A DNA stretch of 64,000 bases from assembly GCF_000423665.1 (NCBI RefSeq), contig NZ_AUIK01000009.1, positions 248,001 through 312,000 on the forward strand. The letters are read 5' to 3'. The DNA comes from Solirubrobacter soli DSM 22325 (lineage in GTDB: Bacteria; Actinomycetota; Thermoleophilia; Solirubrobacterales; Solirubrobacteraceae). Below, piece by piece: positions 17,085 through 25,746 of this stretch. The notes beneath the pieces are model-generated. The model was given only the letters and a program-made list of their open reading frames with translations. It did not search any database and was not told the origin of the DNA. How positions within the stretch are numbered: position 1 is the stretch's first letter; the number at the start of each line of letters is the position of its first letter. The position numbers were made by a program, and so were the translations under genes.

Positions 17085-18224
17085 GTGGAAGGGACCGAAG
17101 CCGGCCTGCGCCTGATGCGGCGGGTGACCCAGTGGACGCTGATCGGCGTGGCGGCGCTGGCGATCCTCCTGCCGGCGGGCGATCTCGTCACCCGCGATCT
17201 CCCGCTTCCCGCGCTCGCCGGGCTCGCCGCCGGCCTGGCCTTCGTCGGCGTCGTCGAGTGGCGGCTGATGCTGGCGGGGATGGCGGGCTTCGAGGGCGTC
17301 ACGCCGCCGGTGTGGCGCGTGGGCGCCGCCGCTGCGGTCGGGCTCGTTCTGTGGGGCGCGGCCGGCGCGGACGACCCCGCGCACTGGATGTGGGCGCTGC
17401 CGTTCGCGTCAGTCGTCGCCGGCTTCGCGTTCACGGTGCCCAGCCGGCGGCGCTACCTCGTCGTCGCGGGCGGGATCGCGGCGAGCTTCGTGGTCGGGTT
17501 CGCCGCGAGCGGCAACCCGTGGGCGGGCGTGTCCGGCGCATTGTGGGTCTTCACCTGCGCGCTGACGTGTGTCGCCCAGGTGTGGATCTGGGACGTGACG
17601 TTGCGTCTGGACCGGGCGCGCAAGGCCGAGGGCGAGGTCGCCGTGCTGCGCGAGCGGCTGCGGTTCGCCGGCGACCTGCACGACATCCAGGGCCACCAGT
17701 TGCAGGCGATCGCGCTCAAGGCTCAACTCGCGGCGCGGCTGATCGGCGTCGACGACGACCTCGCCCGCCGCCACGCGAACGACGCCCACGCGCTGGCGCT
17801 CGAGGCGCTTGAGGAGACGCGCGAGCTGGTGCAGGGCTACCGGCGCGTCGGGCTCGCGACCGAACTCGCGAACGCGGTGGGCATCCTCAAGGCCGCGGGC
17901 GTCGCCGCCGCGGTCGAGGGCACGCCTGAGGCCGTCCCGGTCGCGCTGCAGCCGCTGTTCGGCTCGCTGGTGCGCGAGGGGGCGACGAACCTGCTCCGTC
18001 ATACGGTCGCCGAACGCTGCGAGATCGCGGTCGAGCGGGAGGGCGACGACGTCGTCGTCCGGATGGCCGACGACGGCGTGGCGCGGGCGCCGAGCGATGG
18101 CGACGGAAGCGGCGTCGCCGGGCTGCGGGAGCGCTTCGCCGCCGTCGGCGGGCGCGTCGACGCCGCGCCGCTGGCCGCCGGCGGCTTCGTCCTGACCGGC
18201 CGCGCGCCGCATCGGATCGCATGA
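17085..18224 (+). CDS. DesK-like sensor histidine kinase
   Basis: The 379-residue protein has about five to six transmembrane helices in residues 15-175. A HisKA_3 dimerisation domain follows, with phospho-acceptor H199 in RFAGDLHDIQGHQLQAIALKAQLA-type sequence, then an HATPase domain with the NLLRH and VRMADDGV motifs and a GSGVAGLRER G-box. No extracytoplasmic sensor domain is evident, so it probably senses a membrane state, as DesK does. It starts at GTG 17085. Its stop overlaps the response-regulator ATG (ATGA, 18221-18224), giving a co-translated pair. Confidence 0.9.
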   Translation: MEGTEAGLRLMRRVTQWTLIGVAALAILLPAGDLVTRDLPLPALAGLAAGLAFVGVVEWRLMLAGMAGFEGVTPPVWRVGAAAAVGLVLWGAAGADDPAHWMWALPFASVVAGFAFTVPSRRRYLVVAGGIAASFVVGFAASGNPWAGVSGALWVFTCALTCVAQVWIWDVTLRLDRARKAEGEVAVLRERLRFAGDLHDIQGHQLQAIALKAQLAARLIGVDDDLARRHANDAHALALEALEETRELVQGYRRVGLATELANAVGILKAAGVAAAVEGTPEAVPVALQPLFGSLVREGATNLLRHTVAERCEIAVEREGDDVVVRMADDGVARAPSDGDGSGVAGLRERFAAVGGRVDAAPLAAGGFVLTGRAPHRIA

Positions 18225-18822
18225 TCCGTCTGCTGCTGGCCGACGACGAGGACCTCGTCCGCGAGGCGCTCGCGACGCTGCTCGAGCTCGAGCCCGACTT
18301 CAAGGTCGTCGCGCAGGCGGGCGACGGCGAACGCGCGGTGGAGCTCGCCGCCGAGTACCAGCCGGACCTCGTCGTCCTCGACCTCGAGATGCCGGGGCTG
18401 GACGGCGTCGCCGCCGCGAGTCGCATCCTCGCGGCTCGCCGCGTCCCGGTCGTCCTGCTCACCCGCCACGCCCGCCCGGGCGTCCTGCGCCGCGCCCTCG
18501 CGGCCGGCGCCCGCGCGTTCGTCCCCAAGACCACGCCCGCGGATCGGCTCGCCCGCATCCTCCGCGACGTCCACGCCGGCGGCCGCTACGTCGACTCCGA
18601 GATCGCCGCGACCGCGCTCACCGAGGGCGCCTGCCCGCTGTCGGACCGCGGCTCGACGTCCTCCGCCACGTCCGTGACGGCGCCAGCGCGACGGCGATCG
18701 CCGAGCGCGTCCATCTCGCGCCCGGAACGGTGCGCAACTACATCTCCGCCGCGATGACCAAGCTCAACGCTCCCACCCGCGCCGAGGCGGCGCGGATTGC
18801 GTATGAAGAAGGGTGGATCTAG
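18221..18822 (+). pseudogene. NarL/DesR-type response regulator interrupted by a one-base deletion
   Basis: The receiver domain is intact: acidic pocket ADDED, phospho-acceptor D54 in VVLDLEMPG, and switch and lysine residues in VLLTRHARPG and FVPKTTP. After LSD the frame is lost near 18650 and an unrelated tail runs to 18757. Reading one frame over from 18651 gives a textbook LuxR helix-turn-helix (RLDVLRHVRDGASATAIAER, then HLAPGTVRNYISAAMTKL) ending at TAG 18820-18822. Restoring one base where CGCGGCTCGAC is expected to be CGCGAGCTCGAC gives a 200-residue protein of normal length. It is therefore either a sequencing error or a recent inactivating mutation that removes DNA binding. The corrected stop shares CTAG with the converging HD-GYP gene. 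Confidence 0.85.
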
Positions 18823-20387
18823 ACCGGGGGACCCATGACGAAGGGCCCGTCGAGCACGCCGCGGACGCGACGCTGGACCTGCAGCTCGGTCTCGAGGTCG
18901 GCGATGTGGCCGAGGTGCTCGCTCTGGCGCCCGCGCAGCACCTGGGTGGCGAACAGCCACACGAGGCGCCCGTCGAGCTGGGTCCCGGCGACGTGGCGCA
19001 GCTCGGCCTCGGCCTCGGCCGCGGACATCTGCAGCCGGTAGGAGTCCGGCGCCGTCAACACGTCGTAGACCTCGGCCACGGCGAGGATGCGGGCGGTCAT
19101 CGGGATGCTCTCGGCGGCGAGGCCGTCGGGGTAGCCGCGGCCGTCGATGCGCTCGTGGTGGGCGAGCACGGCGGCGGCGACCTCGCCCATGCCCTCGACG
19201 CGCAGCAGCAGCCGGGCGCCGTCGGCCGGGTGGCGCTCGATCAGGCGGCGCTCGGCCGGGTGCAGCTCCGAGCGGCCGATCAGGATGTGGTCCGGCAGCG
19301 CTTCCTTGCCGAGGTCGTGGACCAGGCCGGCGGTGTGGACGATCGCCTGCTCGCGCTCGGAGAGCCCGGCGGCGCGGGCGAGCTCGTGCGCGTAGTGCGC
19401 GACCGCCGCGGCGTGGCGGGCGGCCGACGGGTCGCGCAGCGCCAACGTCTCCAGCAGAAGCCCGAGCATCCCCTCGTGACGCACATCCAGCTGGTCGGTG
19501 CGTCGCTCGATCTCCTCGGAGTGCATCTGTCCTTCCAACAGCGCCCGCAGGAGCAGCTGGTAGACGCCGAGGGCGAGCGCGAACAGGCCGATGATCGCGG
19601 CGCCGTAGACCTCGAACCCGTAGACCGCCATCGCGGTCATCACGGCGGAGGCGATCTCCCACGGCAGCACCGGGATGAAGACCGTGCGCAGCATCTCGAT
19701 CAGCGAGCCGCCGCGCAGCAGCCGCGTGTGGCCGGCGATCATCAGGAAGTTCAGGGCGTTCGCCGCGAGGAAGACACCGAAGACCGCGACCGCGAACCCG
19801 CCGGGGTCGATCCCGGCCTGCTTGAGCGAGTGCAGCGCGAGGCCGCCGAGCAACGGGAACGTCGTGTACGTCAGGAGGTTGTTCAGCAGGTAGGTGCCGC
19901 GCACGCGGCGGCGGGTGGAGTCCACCAGCGCCGAGGCGAGGCCCAGCGCCGCGGCCGGCGCGGGGCCGAGCAGCGCCATCGCCAGCACCAGGCCCGTGAA
20001 CGAGCCGCCGATCCGGAAGCGCTTCGCGTCGAGCACGAGGATGTCCGAGCCGAGCACAAGCAGCGCGATCAGGCCCGTGAGCTCGATCGGCGTCCACTGC
20101 GCCTCGTCGGAGACGAGCACCGTCACGGCCAGCGCGAGCACCAGGAGCACGGCCTGGCCGATCGCCATCACCCGTCTGCGCCCAGCAAAAGGAACCCCGC
20201 CAGTGGGGGCACGGGTCCGTGCCGGGGCCGGTGCGTCGGCACCAGCTGCCGCCCTCACGACCGAGAGCGACCATATGACCAGCCCCAACCAGACGACGAG
20301 TGCGATCCAGACGATCACAAGGAGCAACTTAGTGCGTACCCGTGTGAAAGCGCAATCAGGCCCAGGCCTTAGTTGAGGTTCGGGCAT
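18819..20387 (-). CDS. Membrane-anchored HD-GYP domain protein (putative c-di-GMP phosphodiesterase)
   Basis: The 522-residue product has roughly eight to nine hydrophobic segments in residues 15-280, resembling an MASE-type membrane sensor. An HD-GYP domain occupies residues about 315-475, with metal motif HDLGKEALPDHIL, HHERIDGRGYPDGL (the GYP loop) and ILAVAEVYDVLTA. HD-GYP proteins hydrolyse cyclic di-GMP. All expected metal-binding histidines and aspartates in these motifs are present, so activity is plausible. ATG 20387 is the only standard start near the first helix. The upstream 255-base region shared with the J-domain gene contains several dyads. The role may be linking membrane state to second-messenger level. 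Confidence 0.85.
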   Translation of the reverse strand: MPEPQLRPGPDCAFTRVRTKLLLVIVWIALVVWLGLVIWSLSVVRAAAGADAPAPARTRAPTGGVPFAGRRRVMAIGQAVLLVLALAVTVLVSDEAQWTPIELTGLIALLVLGSDILVLDAKRFRIGGSFTGLVLAMALLGPAPAAALGLASALVDSTRRRVRGTYLLNNLLTYTTFPLLGGLALHSLKQAGIDPGGFAVAVFGVFLAANALNFLMIAGHTRLLRGGSLIEMLRTVFIPVLPWEIASAVMTAMAVYGFEVYGAAIIGLFALALGVYQLLLRALLEGQMHSEEIERRTDQLDVRHEGMLGLLLETLALRDPSAARHAAAVAHYAHELARAAGLSEREQAIVHTAGLVHDLGKEALPDHILIGRSELHPAERRLIERHPADGARLLLRVEGMGEVAAAVLAHHERIDGRGYPDGLAAESIPMTARILAVAEVYDVLTAPDSYRLQMSAAEAEAELRHVAGTQLDGRLVWLFATQVLRGRQSEHLGHIADLETELQVQRRVRGVLDGPFVMGPPV

Positions 20388-20642
20388 GTTCCGGGACGCG
20401 AAAAGTCTTTTGTGCCTTATGTCGCATAAGGTCTCGACTTGCGGGTAATCAGGGCAGTGGCGAGGGTCAGCTCGTCGCTGGATACGCCAACGACCGACAG
20501 GGGGGTCACCATGGGTTGGCGGAACTAGTTCCGGGACATGCCGTGCCGGCCCGGCGGGCTGTGTAGGGGCCGCCGGGCCGGCAGCACCAAGAGTGCGCTG
20601 TACACACGCGTGTTACCGCCTGCTCGGTACCGTAAGAGGGTC
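20388..20642. promoter_or_regulatory. Divergent leader region with dyads and a five-codon ORF
   Basis: This 255-base gap separates two divergent genes. It holds CCTTATG/CATAAGG around TCG (20415-20431), a 14-base perfect palindrome around ACTAGT (20520-20533), a mini-ORF ATGGGTTGGCGGAACTAG (20511-20528) preceded by AGGGGGG, and the strong hairpin at 20545-20582. I could not match it to a known riboswitch. Confidence 0.4.
20545..20582 (+). terminator. Perfect 13-bp GC hairpin in the leader of the J-domain gene
   Basis: Arms GCCGGCCCGGCGG and CCGCCGGGCCGGC flank a 12-base loop, 61 bases before the ATG of the downstream gene and 17 bases after the mini-ORF stop. No T-run follows, so it may be an attenuator, an RNA stability element or a rho-assisted terminator. 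Confidence 0.45.
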
Positions 20643-21884
20643 ATGCCGCAGGTGCTGGACATCGAACAGGCCGTGCTCCTCCTGGAGCTCGATCCACCGT
20701 TCGACAAGCGCGACGTCCAGCTCGCCCGCCGCAAGCTGGCCAAGCGCTGGCACCCGGACATCGCACCGCCCGGGAAGCAGCACGAGCACGAGCGCCATCT
20801 GAAGGCGATCAACGAGGCCGCCGATCAGCTGTCGGCGATCGCCGAGGAGTCGCGCGGGGGCAAGGTCTCCAAGAACGCGGTCAAGGTCGCCGCGGCGGCG
20901 GCGCGCAAGCGCCGCGCCGAGGAAGGCGCCCGCGCGTACGCGGAGGAGCAGCGCCAGCGGGCCCAGAACGCCGAGCAGCGCAAGCACGACCCCTTCGGTT
21001 CGCGCGTGCCCGACCACTCAGTGGTGCACCGCTACGCCCGCTGTCTCTCCTACCCCGAGTGGGGCGTCGGGAGCGTCAACGGCATCTATTTCACCGGTGG
21101 GGGCGACGACGTCCAGCAGTGGGCGCGGGTGTCGTTCAATGTCGGGATTCGCACCGTGCCCGCCGGTTCGCTGCAGTTCGTCGACTTCTCCAAGCCCGAC
21201 CCGGGCGCCGAGCGGGTGGCGCGGTTCATGACCGCCGCCAAGCACGCGCTCGCCGAGGGGGACTTCAAGCTCGCCGCCCGCCGCCTGGTCTTCGCGCGCG
21301 ACGCCGAGCCCGGCAACCCCGCGGTGCTGCGGCTGATGACGCTCGCGTTCTGGCAGGCGGGCGACTACAGCGCGGCCGCGCGCTCCGTGCGCGACTGGAT
21401 TCGCTCCGAGCCCGAACGCCCCGCCCCGTACCGCTACGCCGCGCGCATCTACGAGAGCATGGGGTCGCTGTCGCAGGCCGTCGACGCCGCCGAGCGCGAG
21501 ACCCAGCACGCGCCCAATGACGGCACCGCCTGGGAGCGCCTGGGCCGGCTGCGGCTGCGCCGCTTCGATCGCGAGGGAGCGCGCGAGGCGCTCGAACGCG
21601 CCCGCGCGACCGAGCCGTCCGTCGAGGGCCTGCTGGATCTCGCGCTGGTCGCGAACCTCTCCGGGGACACCGGTGCCGAGGTCAGCGCGTGCGAGCAGGC
21701 GACGGTGCTCGCGCCCGACTCCGAGGTCGCCTGGGCGCGGCTCGCCCATGCGCTGGCGCGCACGGATCGGATCAGCGACTGCCTCGAGGCATGTGAGCGC
21801 GCACTCAAGCTCGCCGATGACCCGGAGGTCCGCGACCTGCGCGAACAGGTCGCCCGTCTCACCCCACGCGAGCTCGCCGCCTGA
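20643..21884 (+). CDS. J-domain protein with TPR repeats
   Basis: The 413-residue cytoplasmic protein has an N-terminal J-like domain (residues 5-65) with the HPD motif at residues 37-39 (KRWHPDIAPP). A charged coiled-coil stretch (75-120) rich in Arg, Glu and Ala follows, then an unrecognised region, and C-terminal TPR units (about 200-410; for example AAKHALAEGDFKLAARRLVFARDAEPG). The HPD motif suggests it recruits DnaK, and the TPRs would bind a client or partner. GAGGG ends three bases before ATG 20643, deciding this start over an ATG 105 bases upstream inside the hairpin region. Confidence 0.8.
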   Translation: MPQVLDIEQAVLLLELDPPFDKRDVQLARRKLAKRWHPDIAPPGKQHEHERHLKAINEAADQLSAIAEESRGGKVSKNAVKVAAAAARKRRAEEGARAYAEEQRQRAQNAEQRKHDPFGSRVPDHSVVHRYARCLSYPEWGVGSVNGIYFTGGGDDVQQWARVSFNVGIRTVPAGSLQFVDFSKPDPGAERVARFMTAAKHALAEGDFKLAARRLVFARDAEPGNPAVLRLMTLAFWQAGDYSAAARSVRDWIRSEPERPAPYRYAARIYESMGSLSQAVDAAERETQHAPNDGTAWERLGRLRLRRFDREGAREALERARATEPSVEGLLDLALVANLSGDTGAEVSACEQATVLAPDSEVAWARLAHALARTDRISDCLEACERALKLADDPEVRDLREQVARLTPRELAA

Positions 21885-21888
21885 GTCC

Positions 21889-23274
21889 TTAGTGCGACGT
21901 CCGGAGCTCGTGCTCCGGGAGCAGGAACGACAGCACCACGATCAGCGCCGCGAGCGGCACGATGGCCACGAACACGGCGTGGGTCGCGTGTTCGAGGCCG
22001 CCGGCGACGAGCCGCGCGGTCAGCAGCGCGCCGAGGCCGGCGACGGCGAGGCTGCCGCCCATCGACCGGAAGAACTGGATCGCGGCCGTCGCGACGCCGA
22101 TCTCGGTCATCGAGACCCGGTTCTGGGTCGCGATCACGAAGGTCTGGAACATCGTGCCCATGCCGAGGCCGACGATCGTGAGGTCGAGCGTGACGAGCAC
22201 TCGCGAGCTGTCGCCGTCGAGCAGCGTGAGCAGGATGCAGCCGACGAGCACGAGGATCGAGCCGACGATCGGGAAGACCTTGTAGCGGCCGGTGTTGGAG
22301 ATGTACCGGCCGGACGCGAAGCTCGCGGCCACCCAGCCGAAGCTGAGCGGGATCAGCACCACGCCGGACGAGGTGGCCGAGGAGCCGAGCACGCGCTGGA
22401 CGTAGACCGGGACGTAGATCGTGATCCCGAACAGCACGCCGCCGATCAGCAACGCGGCGGCGGTCGAGACGCTGAACGTCCGGCCGCGGAAGAGGTCGAG
22501 CGGCAGGAGCGGCTCTCTCGCGTGGCGCTCGAGCAGGGCGAACACGGCGAGGCCGACGATCCCGATCGCGCCGGCGGCGAGCACCTGCGCCGAGTTCCAC
22601 GCGTAGCTCGTCCCGCCCCAGGCGGCGGCGAGCAGGATCGCGGTCACGCCGACGCTGAGCGCGGCCGCGCCCGCGTAGTCGATGCTGTGCTCGCGCGGGA
22701 CGTGCTGGATGTGCATCGTCTTCACGACGACGGCCAGCGCGAGGATGCCCAGCGGCAGGTTGATGAAGAAGATCCAGCGCCAGCTCGCGCTGTCGGTGAG
22801 CGTCCCGCCGAGCAGCGGTCCGGCGATCGCCGCGGTCGCCCACATCGCGCCGATGTAGCCCTGGTAGCGGCCGCGCTCGCGCGGGCTGAAGAGGTCGGCG
22901 ATCGCCGCCTGGCTGAGCGGGATCAGGCCACCGGCGCCGACCCCCTGCAGGGCGCGGAAGGCGATCAGCTGCCCCATCGACTGCGCGAACCCGCAGAGCG
23001 CGGAGCCGACCAGGAAGATCGTGATCGCGACGACGAACAGGCGCCGGCGCCCGTAGAGGTCGCTCAGCTTGCCGTAGAGCGGGACGGTGACCGTGGTCGA
23101 CAGCAGGTACGCGGTGACGACCCAGCTGAGGTCGTCGAACCCGTTGAGGTCGTCGGCGATCTCGGGCAGCGCGGTGGCGACGATCGTCTGGTCGAGCGCG
23201 CTCAGCAGCGTGGCGAGCATGATCGCCCCGAACGCGACCAGGATCTGCCGCTGCGACCGAGTTTCGGTGGTCAT
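21889..23274 (-). CDS. DHA2-family multidrug efflux MFS transporter
   Basis: The 461-residue protein has about 14 transmembrane helices. Motifs of the EmrB/QacA subfamily are clear: LDQTIVATALPEIADDL in helix 1, GKLSDLYGRRRLF (motif A), and WRWIFFINLPLGILAL. ATG 23274 is preferred to an upstream TTG at 23301 because family alignment begins at TTETRSQRQ. It converges on the J-domain gene with a 4-base gap. Drug:proton antiport is the family function, and the substrates are unknown. Confidence 0.9.
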   Translation of the reverse strand: MTTETRSQRQILVAFGAIMLATLLSALDQTIVATALPEIADDLNGFDDLSWVVTAYLLSTTVTVPLYGKLSDLYGRRRLFVVAITIFLVGSALCGFAQSMGQLIAFRALQGVGAGGLIPLSQAAIADLFSPRERGRYQGYIGAMWATAAIAGPLLGGTLTDSASWRWIFFINLPLGILALAVVVKTMHIQHVPREHSIDYAGAAALSVGVTAILLAAAWGGTSYAWNSAQVLAAGAIGIVGLAVFALLERHAREPLLPLDLFRGRTFSVSTAAALLIGGVLFGITIYVPVYVQRVLGSSATSSGVVLIPLSFGWVAASFASGRYISNTGRYKVFPIVGSILVLVGCILLTLLDGDSSRVLVTLDLTIVGLGMGTMFQTFVIATQNRVSMTEIGVATAAIQFFRSMGGSLAVAGLGALLTARLVAGGLEHATHAVFVAIVPLAALIVVLSFLLPEHELRTSH

Positions 23275-23354
23275 CGAACCACCGAGGGTAGCCCGGGGCA
23301 AAGATAGGGGGCGTTTCCCTATTTACGCGGGGTCAGAACGTCGCCAACCTCGGC

Positions 23355-23888
23355 GTGGTGAAGATCCTCCCCACCCTCATCGGCGCCGTCGTCCTGGCCG
23401 GCGCCCTCACCTCCACCGCCGGCGCGACCTCCTACCCGGTGCTGCCGCCGAAGGTTCCCGCCGAGATCCAGCCCGAGGCGGGCAACGTGCCGTTCGAGGT
23501 CGGCCACGCGCTCGGCGTGCAGATCTACCAGTGCAACGGCACCGCGTGGACCTTCGTCGAGCCGAAGGCCGTGCTCGTCACCAACCGCCTGCAGATCATC
23601 AACCACTTCGCCGGGCCGACCTGGCAGCACCAGGACGGCAGCTCGGTCGTCGGCGCGCTCGTCAAGCCGGTCACGGTCGACCCGAAGTCGATCCCGTGGC
23701 TGCTGCTCTCGGCCAAGACGACGACGGCCGGCAAGTTCGGCAACCGGCTGACGCAGACGACGTTCATCCAGCGCATCAACACGCGTGGTGGTCTCGCGCC
23801 CGACGCCTCGACGTGCACCGCGGCCAACGCGGGCGCCAAGAAGGAGATCCCCTACACGGCGGACTACTACTTCTGGCGCAAGGCCTGA
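23355..23888 (+). CDS. Secreted DUF3455 family protein
   Basis: The 177-residue product has a Sec signal peptide (MVKILPTLIGAVVLAGALTS, cleavage about residue 24 after AGA). The mature part matches DUF3455: VGVQIYQC-like GVQIYQCNGTAWTFVEPKA, HFAGPTWQHQDGS, and a final PYTADYYFWRKA. Two cysteines could pair. It starts at GTG 23355. The 3' end overlaps the converging FUSC gene by 22 bases. The family is of unknown function and common in soil bacteria and fungi. Confidence 0.8.
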   Translation: MVKILPTLIGAVVLAGALTSTAGATSYPVLPPKVPAEIQPEAGNVPFEVGHALGVQIYQCNGTAWTFVEPKAVLVTNRLQIINHFAGPTWQHQDGSSVVGALVKPVTVDPKSIPWLLLSAKTTTAGKFGNRLTQTTFIQRINTRGGLAPDASTCTAANAGAKKEIPYTADYYFWRKA

Positions 23889-25294
23889 AGCGCCGCGTCC
23901 AACTCCAGCAGCGCATGATCGAACGCGTCGTCCGGCTCCGGCCAGGCGGCGCGTTCGTCGTATTCGAACGGCCTTCCCGCGTTCGCCCGCCGCAGCGCGC
24001 CGACGTCGCGGGCGAGTTGGCCGAGCCGGCGTCGCGCCCGGGCCCGCCGCTCGTGCGCCGCCGCCGCGATCGTCCTTGCCGGGGCGAGACAGGCGTGCAT
24101 CGCCTCGATCGCCTGCGCGCGGCGGATCGTGCGCAGCGGCGGCGCGATCTGCTCGAGCGCGTCGACCGCGCCGTCGAACCGGTGCGCCGCGCCGTCGTGG
24201 CCCGCGAGCACGTCGCTGAGTGCAGCGAGCGCGTCCGCCAGCCGCCGGCGCAGCACGTCGCTCGTCCGGACCGGCAGGACGAGCCACGAGACGGCGACGC
24301 CGATCGCCGCGCCGAGCAGGATCCCGACGAGCCGCTCGCCGAGCGCGCCGGTGACGCCGAAGTACCCGTTGAGCAGCGCGAGCACGGCGGTGATCCCCGC
24401 CGCCCAGTACGCGTAGCTGAGCGTCCGCAACAGCACCGCCACGCCGAGCACGACGAAGATCGCGACCACGGTCGCGGGTGAGCCCGCGCGGATGTGGCCG
24501 GCGACCGCGGTCGCCGCCGCCGTCCCGCCGAGCGCGCCGACGAGCCTGAGCCCGCTCTTGTGCACGACGTCGCCCCGCCCACGGTTCCCGCTGCACACGA
24601 TGAACGCGGTCAGCACGACCCAACTCCAGTGGGTGGGGAAGAGCGCCCGCCCGAGCGCGAACGCCACCGCGAGCGCAAGCGCCATCTGCACGGCCATCCT
24701 CGTGCTCGCCAAACCTAAAGGCGGCCTGGCCCTCTTTAGATTCGCGGGCGCGGTGCGAGGTGCCGAATGCCGCGCTCGGCCTGGGTTCTCGTCGCCCAAA
24801 CCTAAAGGCGGCCTGCTCCTCTTTAAGTTCGTCCAGGCCAGGGCGATGAGGGCGATCACCGGTGCCCAGAGGGTTGGGTCGCCGCCGCCGACGGCGGGCG
24901 TGGTGAGGAGGGCGATGAACGGGAGGGCGACGAGGGTGCCGGCGCGGGCCGCTGCGGGGCCGAAGCGGCGGAGGTAGATCGAGCCGCCGATCGCGGCGAC
25001 GAAGAGGGCGTCGCCCGCGTCGGGGTGTGAGATCAGCAGGTGGCCGACGCCGCTCGCCGCGATCGCGACCAGCGGGAGGACGACGAGCGTGCGGACGCGA
25101 TGGGCGCGGTCGGTGCCGCGTTGGGTCCGGTCGAGTGTGAGCGTCAACACGACCGCCAGGACCATCAGCTGCGCGTGCTGGTGGGTGAGGTGGGCGAGCA
25201 GCAGCGCGGTGCCGTACGCGCCGAGGACGGCGAGCATCGTGCCCGCGGCGGCCTTCGGATCAATCCTACGCACAACGTACGATTGAGCGGCCAT
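23867..25294 (-). CDS. FUSC family aromatic-acid/efflux transporter with repeat-derived insertion
   Basis: The 475-residue protein has two sets of hydrophobic helices, the second carrying the FUSC region (THWSWVVLTAFIVCSGNRGRGDVVHKSGLRLVGALGG), and a C-terminal cytosolic helical domain. Between the two sets is an unusual 45-residue loop in which NLKR(S/A)RPPLGL occurs twice. This loop is encoded by two copies of a short palindromic DNA repeat (24715-24739 and 24802-24826). ATG 25294 overlaps the divergent marR ATG in CATG, and a 25-base dyad covers the first codons. FUSC proteins export hydroxylated aromatic acids. MarR control fits that role. Confidence 0.8.
   Translation of the reverse strand: MAAQSYVVRRIDPKAAAGTMLAVLGAYGTALLLAHLTHQHAQLMVLAVVLTLTLDRTQRGTDRAHRVRTLVVLPLVAIAASGVGHLLISHPDAGDALFVAAIGGSIYLRRFGPAAARAGTLVALPFIALLTTPAVGGGDPTLWAPVIALIALAWTNLKRSRPPLGLGDENPGRARHSAPRTAPANLKRARPPLGLASTRMAVQMALALAVAFALGRALFPTHWSWVVLTAFIVCSGNRGRGDVVHKSGLRLVGALGGTAAATAVAGHIRAGSPATVVAIFVVLGVAVLLRTLSYAYWAAGITAVLALLNGYFGVTGALGERLVGILLGAAIGVAVSWLVLPVRTSDVLRRRLADALAALSDVLAGHDGAAHRFDGAVDALEQIAPPLRTIRRAQAIEAMHACLAPARTIAAAAHERRARARRRLGQLARDVGALRRANAGRPFEYDERAAWPEPDDAFDHALLELDAALQALRQK
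24715..24739. repeat. Palindromic repeat, copy A (inside FUSC gene)
   Basis: A 25-base dyad begins CTAAAG and ends CTTTAG, with an inner GGCC/GGCC core. About 20 bases at its left side (from CCAAACC) are shared with copy B 87 bases away. It is read in frame as part of the transporter loop. Confidence 0.7.
24802..24826. repeat. Palindromic repeat, copy B (inside FUSC gene)
   Basis: CTAAAG at 24802-24807 and CTTTAA(G) at 24821-24827 flank a GGCGGCCTG-type core. The right-hand flank CTTTAAGTTCG is also found at copy C (58186-58196), linking the three copies into one family. Confidence 0.7.
25261..25285. promoter_or_regulatory. Candidate MarR operator
   Basis: Ten-base arms CAATCCTACG and CGTACGATTG (one mismatch) flank CACAA, ending 7 bases before the marR ATG and covering codons 4-11 of the FUSC gene. 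A MarR dimer typically binds such dyads, so autoregulation and repression of the transporter are likely. Confidence 0.55.
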
Positions 25295-25745
25295 GAGCAG
25301 TGAGTCTAGCGCTAAAGATGTACGCGAAGACGTAGTATCCGACCTGCGGCGTGGGACTCTGCGCCTCGCGCGCCGGCTGCGCGCCGAGCGTCCCGCGGGT
25401 GCGCTGAGCAACAACAAGGTGCGCGTCCTCGCCCACCTGCGCCACGCCGGACCGAGCACGCCGGGCGCGATCGCCGAGGCCGAGGCGCAGCGTCCGCAAT
25501 CGCTCACACGCGTCTTCACGGAGCTCGAGCGCGCGGGGCTGATCATCCGCACCCGCTCGACCGAGGACCGCCGCGCGAGCGTGCTGGCGATCACGCGCGA
25601 CGGTCTCGACGCGCTCGCCGCCGACATGGCGGACCGCGACGCCTGGCTGCGTGAAGCGCTCGCCGCCGACCTCACCGAGGCGGAGGTGCAGTTGCTCGCG
25701 ATCGCGGGCCGGCTGATGGATCGCATCGCCTCGGCACCACGATGA
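25293..25745 (+). CDS. MarR family transcriptional regulator
   Basis: The 150-residue winged-helix protein has helices LSNNKVRVLAHLRHAGPSTPG and IAEAEAQRPQSLTRVFTELERAGLI, and the wing motif RSTEDRRASVLAITRDG typical of MarR. It is divergent from the FUSC transporter with overlapping start codons. This arrangement strongly suggests it represses that transporter in response to an aromatic ligand. A TGAGCGG sequence is the only Shine-Dalgarno-like stretch before the ATG. Confidence 0.9.
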   Translation: MSSESSAKDVREDVVSDLRRGTLRLARRLRAERPAGALSNNKVRVLAHLRHAGPSTPGAIAEAEAQRPQSLTRVFTELERAGLIIRTRSTEDRRASVLAITRDGLDALAADMADRDAWLREALAADLTEAEVQLLAIAGRLMDRIASAPR

Positions 25746-25746
25746 T

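Noticed and set aside
20520..20533. Phage attachment site
   Set aside because: It is a simple 14-base palindrome with no second copy and no integrase gene.
20388..20642. Cyclic di-GMP or other known riboswitch near the HD-GYP gene
   Set aside because: The dyads do not match the conserved cores of known riboswitch classes that I can recall.
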